A stretch of DNA of 64,000 nucleotides. It comes from Streptosporangium becharense. Lineage in GTDB: Bacteria > Actinomycetota > Actinomycetes > Streptosporangiales > Streptosporangiaceae. This document shows positions 42,940 to 51,008 of the stretch, one piece after another. The stretch's first letter is position 1. Every line of letters starts with the position of its first letter. Location: contig NZ_JACHMP010000001.1 in NCBI RefSeq assembly GCF_014204985.1, positions 3,968,001 through 4,032,000 on the forward strand. The letters are read 5' to 3'. The notes beneath the pieces are model-generated. The model saw only the letters and a list, made by a program, of their open reading frames with translations. It searched no databases and was not told where the DNA came from. Both the position numbers and the translations under genes were made by a program.

Positions 42940-43707
42940 ATGGGCTGGGTGACCATACTGGTGATGCTGTCCGTCGCGATCCTTCTGATCGCGTTCCGGG
43001 TGCTCAGGAGGCGGGGGCGTGACGACGAGGGGCATGGTTCGTCGTCGGTCGACTTCTCGGTCAACCTCGCCCTCGCCGTCTACCTGCTCGTCCTGGCCTA
43101 CGCCGCGGTGCTGTGCCGCGACGGCCTCTCGGTCGCGGAGACGGACGTCCAGGCGGAGGCGGAGAGTCTCACCGAGATGTACTGGGCGGTGGCGCCGATC
43201 CCGGAGGCGGCCCCGGTCCGCGCGCAGATCCGGCAGTACACCGCGCAGAGCGTCTCCCTCGACTGGCCGCTGATGTCCGAAAGCGCCATGTCACAGGTCC
43301 CCGCGCACACCCTGGAAGACATGAGAGCCGCGGTGATCCGGCTTCGTCCGGCCGACGAGCAGGGCAAGAGCCTCCAGCAGGACGCTCTCGCCCGGGTCGC
43401 CGAGATCTCTCACGCGCGCGCCGTCCGCGCCGATGACGCGCGCGCCGGACTGGAGAGCATCTTCATCATCTCGATGATCATATCCGGTCTGGTAGTGATC
43501 ATGCTTCCCTGGACGCTCGGAGTCAGGCCCACCCGTTCGTCGATCATCGCCGACATGGTCAGGGTGGGGGTGGTCCTGATCGGGGTGTGCTTCATCATGC
43601 TGATCAGTCACCCCTTCGACGGGATCGGCGCGATCCAGCCGGATGCGTTCAAGGCCGCGCAGCAGCAGTACGACCAGATCGACGGCCAGTTCCCCGCGCA
43701 GCCGTAA
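42940..43707 (+). CDS. DUF4239-type membrane protein
   Basis: 255 residues, four hydrophobic segments (about 4-20, 44-60, 175-192, 208-226) with an extracytoplasmic or cytoplasmic helical region between the pairs. Topology and the SVDFSVNLALAVYLLVLAYA and IIADMVRVGVVLIGVCFIML segments resemble bestrophin-like DUF4239 proteins. ATG at 42940. Function unknown. Confidence 0.75.
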   Translation: MGWVTILVMLSVAILLIAFRVLRRRGRDDEGHGSSSVDFSVNLALAVYLLVLAYAAVLCRDGLSVAETDVQAEAESLTEMYWAVAPIPEAAPVRAQIRQYTAQSVSLDWPLMSESAMSQVPAHTLEDMRAAVIRLRPADEQGKSLQQDALARVAEISHARAVRADDARAGLESIFIISMIISGLVVIMLPWTLGVRPTRSSIIADMVRVGVVLIGVCFIMLISHPFDGIGAIQPDAFKAAQQQYDQIDGQFPAQP

Positions 43708-43755
43708 CCGGCCGCTCCAGCCCGTCCCAGGCGACCCGCCCCCGCCCCCGTCCCC

Positions 43756-43779
43756 GGCCCGCCGGATCCCCGGCGGGCC
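43756..43779. terminator. Bidirectional terminator
   Basis: Perfect 10-bp stem GGCCCGCCGG (43756-43765) / CCGGCGGGCC (43770-43779), 4-nt loop, then TTTCG. Lies between the convergent DUF4239 and repeat-protein genes. Confidence 0.8.
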
Positions 43780-43832
43780 TTTCGCGCCCGTTCGTGCCGC
43801 CGGTTGCCGCGTGCCCTCCGCGCTCCGGCCCG

Positions 43833-44864
43833 TTACCGGCGGGTCCTGCCGCTCAGCGCGGAGAATGCGGTCACCGAGATGACACCGGTGAACAGCACGA
43901 CCAGGACCAGTCTGCGATCGGTCCCGCGACGTCGGTCGGCGTAGCGGTCGAGCACCAGACTCCGGCGCAGCGGTGAGACCGACGCGGAGGGGAGCACCGG
44001 TTTCGGATGCGGAGTGCGGATGCGGGAGGGGATGGGCGTCGGTGGGACGACGGTCTCGGGAGTGCGACCGAACCGGGTGGGCGACGGAGGCGGGGGGACG
44101 GGTCTCGGCCTGGGCGCGGGGGGTGCCGCGGTCGGGCGTGCCGAGGTGGGAGACGGTGACGGCCGTTCCGGCTCCAGGCTCGGCTCGGGTTTCCAGGTCG
44201 GGCTCGGTCCGGGTTTCCAGCTTGGGTCGGGTTTCCAGGTCGGGCTCGGTCCGGGTTTCCAGCTTGGGTCGGGTTTCCAGGTCGGGCTCGGTCCGGGTTT
44301 CCAGCTTGGGTCGGGTTTCCAGCTTGGGTCGGGACGCGGGTTCCGCGTCGGGTCAGGGTGTGGTTGCCGGGTCGGGCTCGGCTCGAATTTCCATGTCGGG
44401 TCGGGATGCGGGTTCCGGGTCGCGTCCGGTTCGGGTTTCCAGGTCGGCTTCTGGTCCGGCACACGGGTCGGTTCGAGAGTCGAAACCGGGTCCCGGACCG
44501 ACGTGAGGTCTGCTCCCTTCGGCATCGGTCTCCGCCCCGGAATCGGTTCCCCGCCCGGCGTCGGTTCCGTGCCTGGTGCCCGGCTCCCGTCCGGCGTCGG
44601 TTCGTGCTCCGGTCTCCCGCCCGGGACAGGGCCGTCGATCGGGCCGTCCACCAGGTCGTCGGCTGTGTCCGGGATCCTGCCGTGCTCCGCCCCGGGGGAC
44701 GGGACCGGCTTCCTGGCGTGCTGCGCGGTGCGTATGGTGGTCGGCCCGGCCCCTGAGGCCATGAGGGCGTGCGCCACGACCGGCACGGACGTCGCCAGAC
44801 ACGTCGCGAGGGCCGCGGTGCCCAGCATGCCCCGTCGTCTGTTCCTCCACCGATTCATCGTCAC
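43833..44864 (-). CDS. Cell-surface Pro-rich repeat protein
   Basis: 343 residues. A signal-like N-terminus (RRRGMLGTAALATCLATSVP), about 200 residues dominated by Pro, Asp/Glu, Lys and Trp-Lys-Pro repeats (DPSWKPGPSPTWKP units), then PSPTS/APPAPRPRP spacers, and one C-terminal hydrophobic segment (LVLVVLFTGVISVTAFSALS) ending SGRTRR. This looks like a wall-spanning stalk anchored by a C-terminal helix. No sortase LPxTG is seen. Function unknown. Confidence 0.75.
   Translation of the reverse strand: MTMNRWRNRRRGMLGTAALATCLATSVPVVAHALMASGAGPTTIRTAQHARKPVPSPGAEHGRIPDTADDLVDGPIDGPVPGGRPEHEPTPDGSRAPGTEPTPGGEPIPGRRPMPKGADLTSVRDPVSTLEPTRVPDQKPTWKPEPDATRNPHPDPTWKFEPSPTRQPHPDPTRNPRPDPSWKPDPSWKPGPSPTWKPDPSWKPGPSPTWKPDPSWKPGPSPTWKPEPSLEPERPSPSPTSARPTAAPPAPRPRPVPPPPSPTRFGRTPETVVPPTPIPSRIRTPHPKPVLPSASVSPLRRSLVLDRYADRRRGTDRRLVLVVLFTGVISVTAFSALSGRTRR
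44187..44330. repeat. Perfect 42-bp coding tandem repeat
   Basis: Three identical 42-bp units (44187-44228, 44229-44270, 44271-44312) plus an 18-bp partial copy, encoding 14-residue units of the WKPDPSWKPGPSPT type in the surface protein. In-frame length (42 = 14 codons) permits copy-number change without frameshift. Confidence 0.92.
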
Positions 44865-44937
44865 GTAAAGTTTCTAACACTGTACGCATGGTGATGGGAT
44901 GGTAAGCGGCACAGTGTCGTAGATCCTTGTCTGTAAA

Positions 44938-45015
44938 CATACCGCCCGGTTGGTATGGTTGATCTCTTGACGGCTCCCGGAGGGGGTGCGGCAAGCTTCA
45001 TCAGAACGTCGTTCT
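44938..45015. promoter_or_regulatory. Two palindromes upstream of the LLM oxidoreductase gene
   Basis: CATACC (44938-44943) and GGTATG (44952-44957) around GCCCGGTT form one inverted repeat; AGAACG-T-CGTTCT (45003-45015) forms another, 45 bp before the LLM start. Both resemble operators of TetR-type regulators. The nearest TetR gene is 2.1 kb left at 42175. Confidence 0.5.
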
Positions 45016-45059
45016 AGTAAGAGATTCCGGGCGGCGACCACCGACACGGAGGCGACACG

Positions 45060-46028
45060 ATGGCCACGACCCCACGCTGGGGGATGACGATCCCCTTCTA
45101 CGACCGCTCACTGGCCGATTCCCAGGAGCTGATCGCCGAGCTTCCCGCGCTCGGCTACACCGATGCCTGGTCCGCCGAGGTCAACGGCGTCGACGGTTTC
45201 ACGCCGCTGGCGCTGACCGCCGGATGGGCGTCCGGGCTCCGGCTCGGCAGTGCGATCGTCCCGGTGTCCACCCGCGGCCCCGGCCTGCTGGCCATGTCCG
45301 CCGCGACGCTCGCCGACCTCGCCCCCGGGCGTTTCGTCCTGGGCATCGGTGCCTCCTCGCCGGCCATCGTCGAGCGCTGGAACGCCGGTGAGTTCGTCAA
45401 GCCGTTCGCCAGGACCAGGGACACCCTGCGTTTCCTGCGCAAGGCCCTCGCGGGGGAGAAGGTCACCGAGAAGTACGAGACGTTCGAGGTGGGGGGTTTC
45501 AAGCTGGAGCGGGCCCCGCGCACCCCTCCGAAGATCGTGCTCGCCGCCCTCCGTCCCCGCATGCTGCGCCTGGCCGCAGAGGAGGCCGACGGCGCGATCA
45601 CCAACTGGCTCTCACCCCAGGACGTCCGCGCGGTCAGGGCGGAGATCGGCCCGGAGACCGAGCTGATCGCCAGGCTCTTCGTGTGCGTCAGCGAGGACGC
45701 GGAGAGGGTACGGGAACTCGGCAGAAGGATGCTCGCGGGCTACCTGACCGTCCCCGTCTACGCGGCCTTCCACGACTGGCTGGGACGCGGCGAGGTGCTG
45801 CGCCCGATGCACGAGGCGTGGGCGGCCGGTGACCGGCGGGCGGCGCTCAAGGCCATCCCCGACGAGGTCGTGGACGACCTGATCGTGCACGGTGACGCCG
45901 CGACCTGCCGGGCCAGGATCCGGGAGTATGTGAGCAACGGACTGGACACCCCGGTCCTCGCACCCATCCCCGGGGGCGAGACGACGATCACCCAGGCCGT
46001 TCGGGATCTGGCCCCCGTCGAGGAGTAG
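45060..46028 (+). CDS. LLM-class F420-dependent oxidoreductase
   Basis: Luciferase-like TIM-barrel enzyme, 322 residues. Family marks: WGMTIPFYDRSLADSQELIA, AVPV-type strand LGSAIVPVSTRGPGLLAMSA, and DLAPGRFVLGIGASSPAIVE, with C-terminal RIREYVSNGLDTPVLAPIPG. Most actinobacterial members of this shape use F420. Substrate unknown. ATG at 45060 with GGAGGCG upstream; six nucleotides separate it from the amidase. Confidence 0.9.
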   Translation: MATTPRWGMTIPFYDRSLADSQELIAELPALGYTDAWSAEVNGVDGFTPLALTAGWASGLRLGSAIVPVSTRGPGLLAMSAATLADLAPGRFVLGIGASSPAIVERWNAGEFVKPFARTRDTLRFLRKALAGEKVTEKYETFEVGGFKLERAPRTPPKIVLAALRPRMLRLAAEEADGAITNWLSPQDVRAVRAEIGPETELIARLFVCVSEDAERVRELGRRMLAGYLTVPVYAAFHDWLGRGEVLRPMHEAWAAGDRRAALKAIPDEVVDDLIVHGDAATCRARIREYVSNGLDTPVLAPIPGGETTITQAVRDLAPVEE

Positions 46029-46034
46029 TCACCG

Positions 46035-47459
46035 TTGGACGATCTGCTGAGGCTGGACGCGCTCGGGCAGGCGCGGGCAGTGCGGAAGGGCGAGGTCTCC
46101 CCGAGGGAGCTCGCCGAGGCGGCGATCGCGCGGATCGAGGCGTGCGACGGGGAGATCAACGCGGTCGTCCACCGCAGGTTCGAACGGGCGCTGGCCGAGC
46201 TCGCGGAGCCCGACGGCGTTTCGCCGGAGGCGCCCTTCGCGGGTGTGCCGACGCTGTTGAAGGACCTGGGCTGGGCCATGGCCGGGGAACCGTACCGGGC
46301 GGGGTCGCGCGCGCTCGACGGGATGTTCGCCGAGCGGGACGGCTACGCCGTGACCAAGCTGCGCCGGGCGGGGTTCACGATCTTGGGCCGGACCAACACC
46401 TCGGAGTTCGGCACCGCGATCACCACCGAGCCGGTGGCGTCCGGCCCGACCCGCAACCCGCACGACCTCGATTTCAGCAGCGGCGGGTCGAGCGGAGGGT
46501 CCGCGGCGGCGGTGGCGGCGGGGATGGTCGCGGTGGCGACGGCCAGCGACGGCGGCGGGTCGATCCGCATCCCGGCGAGCATGTGCGGGCTGGTGGGGCT
46601 GAAACCGAGCAGGGGAAGGGTCAGCTCGGGGCCGTCCTCGGGCGAGCCCTGGGCGGGGTTCTCAGCCTCCGGTCTGCTCTGCCGCACGGTCAGGGACGCC
46701 GCCGCCACCCTCGACGCGGTCGCCGGGACGATGCCGGGCGACCCGTACGGGGCACCCGCGTGGGAGCGCCCGCTGGCCCGGCAGGTCGGCGCCGACCCGG
46801 GACGGCTGCGGATCGGGTTCCTCACCGGGCACCCGACCGGCAGGTTCCCGGCGGACCCGGACCTGGTGGCGGCCGTCACGGTGGCCGCCACGCTGCTGGA
46901 GGCACTGGGGCACGACGTCGAGCCGGGTGGTCCGGCCGCGCTCGCCGAGGACGACTTCGCCCGGCACTTCGGCACGGTCGTGGCGGCCCATGTGGCCGCC
47001 GATCTCGATGAGATCGGCCGCTGGCGTGGCAGGCCGGTGGAGCCCGAGGAGGTCGAGCCGCGCAACCGCATCCTGGCGACGGCGGGCCGCCGGCTGGACG
47101 CGGTCGGCTACCTCGCCTCGCGTACCTGGATCGACGGTTTCCGGCGGCGGATGGCCGCCTGGTGGGACTCCCACGACCTGCTTCTGACGCCGTCCCTGGG
47201 CGTCGCGCCGTTCCGTCTCGGCTGGCTGCCCCCCGACGACGTCAGCCTCTCCCGGGGGCGTACCGACCGGGCGGTGTCGTTCACCTCTCCCGTCAACGCC
47301 ACCGGCCAGCCCGCGATCTCCCTGCCGTTGCACCGGACGGCGGGCGGCATGCCGGTGGGGGTGCAACTGGTGGCCGCCGCCGGGCGAGAGGATCTTCTCG
47401 TCCGGGTGGCCGCCCAGATCGAGGCCGAGCGTCCGTTCACGCATCCGGCGACGCGCTGA
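46035..47459 (+). CDS. Amidase (amidase-signature family)
   Basis: Hydrolyses an amide; substrate unknown. 474 residues with TTG start at 46035. The Ser-cisSer-Lys triad is present: Lys76 in PTLLKDLGWAMAG, the Gly/Ser signature FSSGGSSGGSAAAVAAGMVA (cis-Ser about 152), and the nucleophile Ser176 in ASDGGGSIRIPA. Operon with the LLM oxidoreductase, suggesting a shared catabolic route for an amide or heterocycle (inference). Confidence 0.92.
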   Translation: MDDLLRLDALGQARAVRKGEVSPRELAEAAIARIEACDGEINAVVHRRFERALAELAEPDGVSPEAPFAGVPTLLKDLGWAMAGEPYRAGSRALDGMFAERDGYAVTKLRRAGFTILGRTNTSEFGTAITTEPVASGPTRNPHDLDFSSGGSSGGSAAAVAAGMVAVATASDGGGSIRIPASMCGLVGLKPSRGRVSSGPSSGEPWAGFSASGLLCRTVRDAAATLDAVAGTMPGDPYGAPAWERPLARQVGADPGRLRIGFLTGHPTGRFPADPDLVAAVTVAATLLEALGHDVEPGGPAALAEDDFARHFGTVVAAHVAADLDEIGRWRGRPVEPEEVEPRNRILATAGRRLDAVGYLASRTWIDGFRRRMAAWWDSHDLLLTPSLGVAPFRLGWLPPDDVSLSRGRTDRAVSFTSPVNATGQPAISLPLHRTAGGMPVGVQLVAAAGREDLLVRVAAQIEAERPFTHPATR

Positions 47460-47808
47460 GCGAGACGCCGGGGGCCGGGTGGGATCTCCAGGGGGCGGCC
47501 GGAACATCGAGGGGCCGGCCGGGATGTCCGGGAGAGGATCGGGAAGTCCAGGAGTCGGGCCGCACCTGTGGCCGATCCGGAGCACCCCACGCCGATCCGG
47601 GCCACCCTGCGCCGATCCGGGCCACCCCGCGCCGATCGGAGCATCCCGCGCCGATCGGGAACCGGTCAGGCGGCGGACGGGAACCGGTTCGGCACCGGAC
47701 GGGGAACCCGGCCCCGGGCGGGGAACCGGAAGGAGAAATGACGCGTTATATCGTGAGACGGCGGGGTAGTACGCCGTCAGGCGAACGTGCTCCCAAGGAG
47801 GATCCCCC
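47460..47808. repeat. Gap with 20-bp tandem repeats
   Basis: Units beginning GCCGATCCGG at 47571, 47591 and 47611 (20 bp each), 47631 (19 bp) and a partial at 47650; further degenerate GGGAACCGG copies follow to about 47730. Contains no gene; the last 60 bp hold the RBS AAGGAGG of the next gene. Confidence 0.8.
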
Positions 47809-48147
47809 ATGGCGAAGGCGGCGCGTGCGGCTCAGGCGTGGCGGACGTACCGGGACGTGACGAAGCCGGGCTCGCCCGGCCTCGGCGCCCGGGTGCGTGC
47901 GCTCCCCCGGATGGTCGGCGGGGCGATGAGCGGCCAGTATCCCGGAATGGGCAGAGGCCGGCTGGCCATGCTCGGCCTGGGAGTGCTCTACATCCTGTCA
48001 CCGGTGGACGTCGTCCCCGACTTCCTGGCGCTCATCGGGGTGGCCGACGACTTCGGAGTCTTCCTCTGGCTGACCGGTTCCCTGCTCGGCGAGAGCGGTC
48101 GTTACGTCGAGTGGGAGCGCAAGCGGATCAGAGCTGTTCCATCCTGA
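47809..48147 (+). CDS. YkvA-family (DUF1232) membrane protein
   Basis: 112 residues. Basic N-terminus, then the DUF1232 core LGLGVLYILSPVDVVPDFLA with IGVADDFGVFLWLTGSLLGE, a helical membrane hairpin found widely in bacteria. Function not established. ATG at 47809 behind AAGGAGGATCCCCC. Its 3' end overlaps the convergent amidohydrolase gene by 20 bp. Confidence 0.85.
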   Translation: MAKAARAAQAWRTYRDVTKPGSPGLGARVRALPRMVGGAMSGQYPGMGRGRLAMLGLGVLYILSPVDVVPDFLALIGVADDFGVFLWLTGSLLGESGRYVEWERKRIRAVPS

Positions 48148-49324
48148 GCCAGGCACGTGAAGGCAGCGGGTGGCCGAACAGCCGGGCGGCGTTGCCGTAG
48201 GCCACCCGCGCGATGTCGGCGGGCGGCAGGTTGCCCAGGTTCGTCGCGACGGCGAGCTGGGTGTCGGGCCACGTGGAGTCGGAGTGCGGGTAGCCGCTCT
48301 CCAGCAGCACGTGGTCCAGCCCGACGGCCAGGCGCACCCCCGACAGGGCGTGGTCGTTGAGCGTGCCGAAGAAGAAGTTGCGGCGCAGCACCTCGCTGGG
48401 CTTCAGACCGCCTTCCCAGGACGCCTCACCGGCGACCGGGTGGTCGAGCGCGTAGTCGGCCCGCTCGGCCAGCATCGGCAGCCAGCCGACGCCCCCCTCC
48501 ACGATCAGGATCCGCAGCGCGGGGAAGCGCAGCGGGACACCGGACCAGAGCCAGTCGGCGCACGCGAACATGGCGCTCGCGGGCATCAACGTGGTGATCG
48601 CCTCGATCGGCGTGTCCGGCGACGGGACCGGGGTCCAGGATCCGGCGCCGGTGTGCAGGCAGACGACGGTGCCGGTCTCCTCGCAGGCCTGGAAGAACGG
48701 GTCCCAGTGGTCGCTGTGGACGGACGGCAGGCGCAGCCGGGTGGGGAACTCCGGGAAGAGCACCGCCTTGAAACCGCGGGCCGCGTTGTCGCGGATCTCC
48801 TTTGCGGCGATCTCGGGGTCCGTCAGCCAGGGGAGCTGGAGGGCGATGATCCGCTCCGGGTAGGTGCCGGCCCAGACGTCGACGTGCCAGTCGTTCCAGG
48901 CGCGCAGCACCGCCAGGCCGAGTTCCTGGTCCCGGGTCTTGGCGAAGACCATGCCCGACTGGCCGGCCAGCATGCCGGGGAAGCACAGTGCCGCCCAGAT
49001 CCCGGCGCGGTCCATGTCGTCGACGCGGGCTTCGACGTCGTGGCATCCGGGACGCATGTGCTCGAACCGCACCGGGTCGAGAGTCCACTGCTCGCGGGGC
49101 AGGCCGGCACCCACGTCGAGCCCGGCACACGGGTAGGTGGCCCCGTTGTAGCGCCACACCTGGTGACCCGAGTCGGTTTCGACGACCTTGGGGGCGAGGT
49201 CGGCGTACTTCTCGGGGAGCCGGTCCTCGAACATGTCGGGCGGCTCGATGAGATGATCGTCAACCGAAATGATCACATAGTCCCGCCGCCTGGGCTCGGG
49301 GTCGGGGAGCAGCGGCGTAGTCAC
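48128..49324 (-). CDS. Metal-dependent amidohydrolase (ACMSD-like family 2)
   Basis: TIM-barrel hydrolase/decarboxylase, 398 residues. N-terminal VISVDDHLIEPPDMFEDRLP has the DxH-type metal motif; VVCLHTGAGSW supplies the mid-barrel His; VGLDHVLLESGYPHSDSTWP carries the terminal acidic/His segment; ARLFGHPL ends the family pattern. Actinobacterial relatives often act with F420 or LLM enzymes in ring or side-chain degradation; proximity to the LLM/amidase operon is suggestive. Confidence 0.9.
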   Translation of the reverse strand: MTTPLLPDPEPRRRDYVIISVDDHLIEPPDMFEDRLPEKYADLAPKVVETDSGHQVWRYNGATYPCAGLDVGAGLPREQWTLDPVRFEHMRPGCHDVEARVDDMDRAGIWAALCFPGMLAGQSGMVFAKTRDQELGLAVLRAWNDWHVDVWAGTYPERIIALQLPWLTDPEIAAKEIRDNAARGFKAVLFPEFPTRLRLPSVHSDHWDPFFQACEETGTVVCLHTGAGSWTPVPSPDTPIEAITTLMPASAMFACADWLWSGVPLRFPALRILIVEGGVGWLPMLAERADYALDHPVAGEASWEGGLKPSEVLRRNFFFGTLNDHALSGVRLAVGLDHVLLESGYPHSDSTWPDTQLAVATNLGNLPPADIARVAYGNAARLFGHPLPSRAWLRMEQL

Positions 49325-49512
49325 GCGGTCAACGGTATGACGCTGGAATAACGCTCATCAAGCCGCAAGGTCTCCGCTTGGTATCTGTGTCCCATGTGTA
49401 CCTGCCCGGGTCTTTCCCATAACCGGGCCCCGGGGCCACGCGAGGGGGAAACGCGGCCCGGGACGACCCACGGGGAAGGGCATCGCCGGAAAACGGGTCC
49501 TGACAGCGCGCT

Positions 49513-50250
49513 TTACCCGGAGATCTGGTGAATATCGGGGTTTTCCAAAAGGTGTTCCCGCAAGGCGCTTATGGCGAGCCGGTCGAGCCCGATGGTCCGC
49601 AGGCAGTAGTCGCGCACCGGCCCGAGCTCAGCCAGGAACAGCCGCATCGCCTCGGCGGGCGCCCGGCCGAAACCCGGCCACGGCGGCGGCTCGCCGGGGT
49701 GCTCCTGCTCCCAGTAGGCGAGAAACCGCGGTGTCGCCCGACCGGTCAGGGCGTAGTCGGCGATCACGTCCTCCTCGGCCACTCCGAGCAGCCGCAGGAC
49801 CAGCGCGGTGAGCACCCCCGTGCGGTCCTTGCCCGCCGCGCAGTGGATCACCACGGGCGCGTTCCCGGCGTCGGCGATCACCTCCAGCGCGCTCCTGATC
49901 TCGGCCCGGCCGTCCTGGGACACCTCGCGGTAGCGGTCGGCGAAGAACCGGGCGATCCCGGCGTCGGGTCGGTAGTCGTCCCTGACGTTCCAGCGCCGGT
50001 GCTCGAGCGGCAGGTTGTGGTAGCCGGGCCCGTGCGGTGCCCGGCCCCTGAACTCGACCTCGTCGGGGTGGCGCAGGTCGATGACCGTCCGGATGCCGAG
50101 CGCGTGGTAGCGGTCGAGGTCGTCGTCGGCGAGCCGGTGCAACGAGTCGGAGCGGTAGAGCCGCCGCCACCGCACCCGCCTGCCGTCGTCGGTGCGGTAC
50201 CCGCCCACGTCACGGAAGTTGTGCAGCCGGGCGAACTCGATATGCCGCAT
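49513..50250 (-). CDS. Tyrosine-protein phosphatase (PTP-like, IphP/LipA type)
   Basis: About 245 residues. N-terminal ARLHNFRDVGGYRTDDGRRV, then RWRRLYRSDSLHRLADDDLD, and the catalytic P-loop VIHCAAGKDRTGVL (HC-x5-R). The second basic residue after the Cys (K in AAGKDRTG) is the atypical lipid/tyrosine-phosphatase type. ATG 50250; GTG 50253 is alternative. Monocistronic and divergent from 50301. Confidence 0.93.
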   Translation of the reverse strand: MRHIEFARLHNFRDVGGYRTDDGRRVRWRRLYRSDSLHRLADDDLDRYHALGIRTVIDLRHPDEVEFRGRAPHGPGYHNLPLEHRRWNVRDDYRPDAGIARFFADRYREVSQDGRAEIRSALEVIADAGNAPVVIHCAAGKDRTGVLTALVLRLLGVAEEDVIADYALTGRATPRFLAYWEQEHPGEPPPWPGFGRAPAEAMRLFLAELGPVRDYCLRTIGLDRLAISALREHLLENPDIHQISG

Positions 50251-50300
50251 CACGCCCTCTAACCTATCCAGCGACGGATCTCGCGTGATGGGGGCTACGG

Positions 50301-50990
50301 ATGCGAGTTGCGGTTCCCGCGAAGGCGGACGTCCCGTTCTGGGTCCGCCTGACGCTGCTGTTCGTGCTCGCGCTGTCCACCGTGATCGTCCACTTCAACC
50401 AGAACCCGGAGCTGCGTCCCGCCGAGGACCTCCTGTCGGACCTGAGGGCGGGCGGCGTGACCGAGGTCGTCTACGACCGTAACTGGCCTGCCTACGGCAC
50501 CCTGACGTGGTCCCACGGGCCGCTCTCGTGGAGCCAGGCCCGCTTCGACCAGCCCGACGACGTCTGGGACCCGGAGACCACCCGGCTGGTCCCCGAGGCC
50601 CTGGAACGCCGCCAGGAGGCGTTCATGTCCCAGGTGCGGGCCGCCGCCGACCCGTCGGTGGAGATCGTGCGCTCCGAGGGGTTCCGGGGGATGGTGGGCT
50701 CGCCGGCCTACGCGCGGTGGTGGGAGCCGTTCGCCCCGGTGGCGATGGCCGCCGAGGTGCTGGCGTGGCTGCTGATGCTCTCCCGGCCCGACCCCCGCTA
50801 CGGCACCCGCTGGGCGTGGTTCTGGATGTTCCTCACCGGTGGCTCGCTGGTGTACGTGCTGCTGGAGCCCCGCCCGCTGTGGCGCGGGCCGCACGAGGCG
50901 CTTCTGCCCGTCCCGGACAGGTTGGACGGCACCCGGGGGTTCGCGATCGCGGTGGCGGTTCTCTTCGGCATGGCGATGGTCAGCGCCTGA
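50301..50990 (+). CDS. Membrane protein of unknown function, 229 aa
   Basis: One N-terminal hydrophobic helix (about 13-30), a 110-residue polar region with SWSQARFDQPDDVWDPETTR, then helices near 148-160, 172-190 and 210-228. No family recognised. ATG at 50301 begins inside the 47-bp gap between divergent genes; a weak RBS only. Confidence 0.65.
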   Translation: MRVAVPAKADVPFWVRLTLLFVLALSTVIVHFNQNPELRPAEDLLSDLRAGGVTEVVYDRNWPAYGTLTWSHGPLSWSQARFDQPDDVWDPETTRLVPEALERRQEAFMSQVRAAADPSVEIVRSEGFRGMVGSPAYARWWEPFAPVAMAAEVLAWLLMLSRPDPRYGTRWAWFWMFLTGGSLVYVLLEPRPLWRGPHEALLPVPDRLDGTRGFAIAVAVLFGMAMVSA

Positions 50991-51008
50991 CTCCGGAGCG
51001 TCCCGGGG

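Noticed and set aside
44187-44330. CRISPR-like regular repeats
   Set aside because: The repeats are directly adjacent without spacers and are in frame within a coding sequence; no cas genes are in the window.
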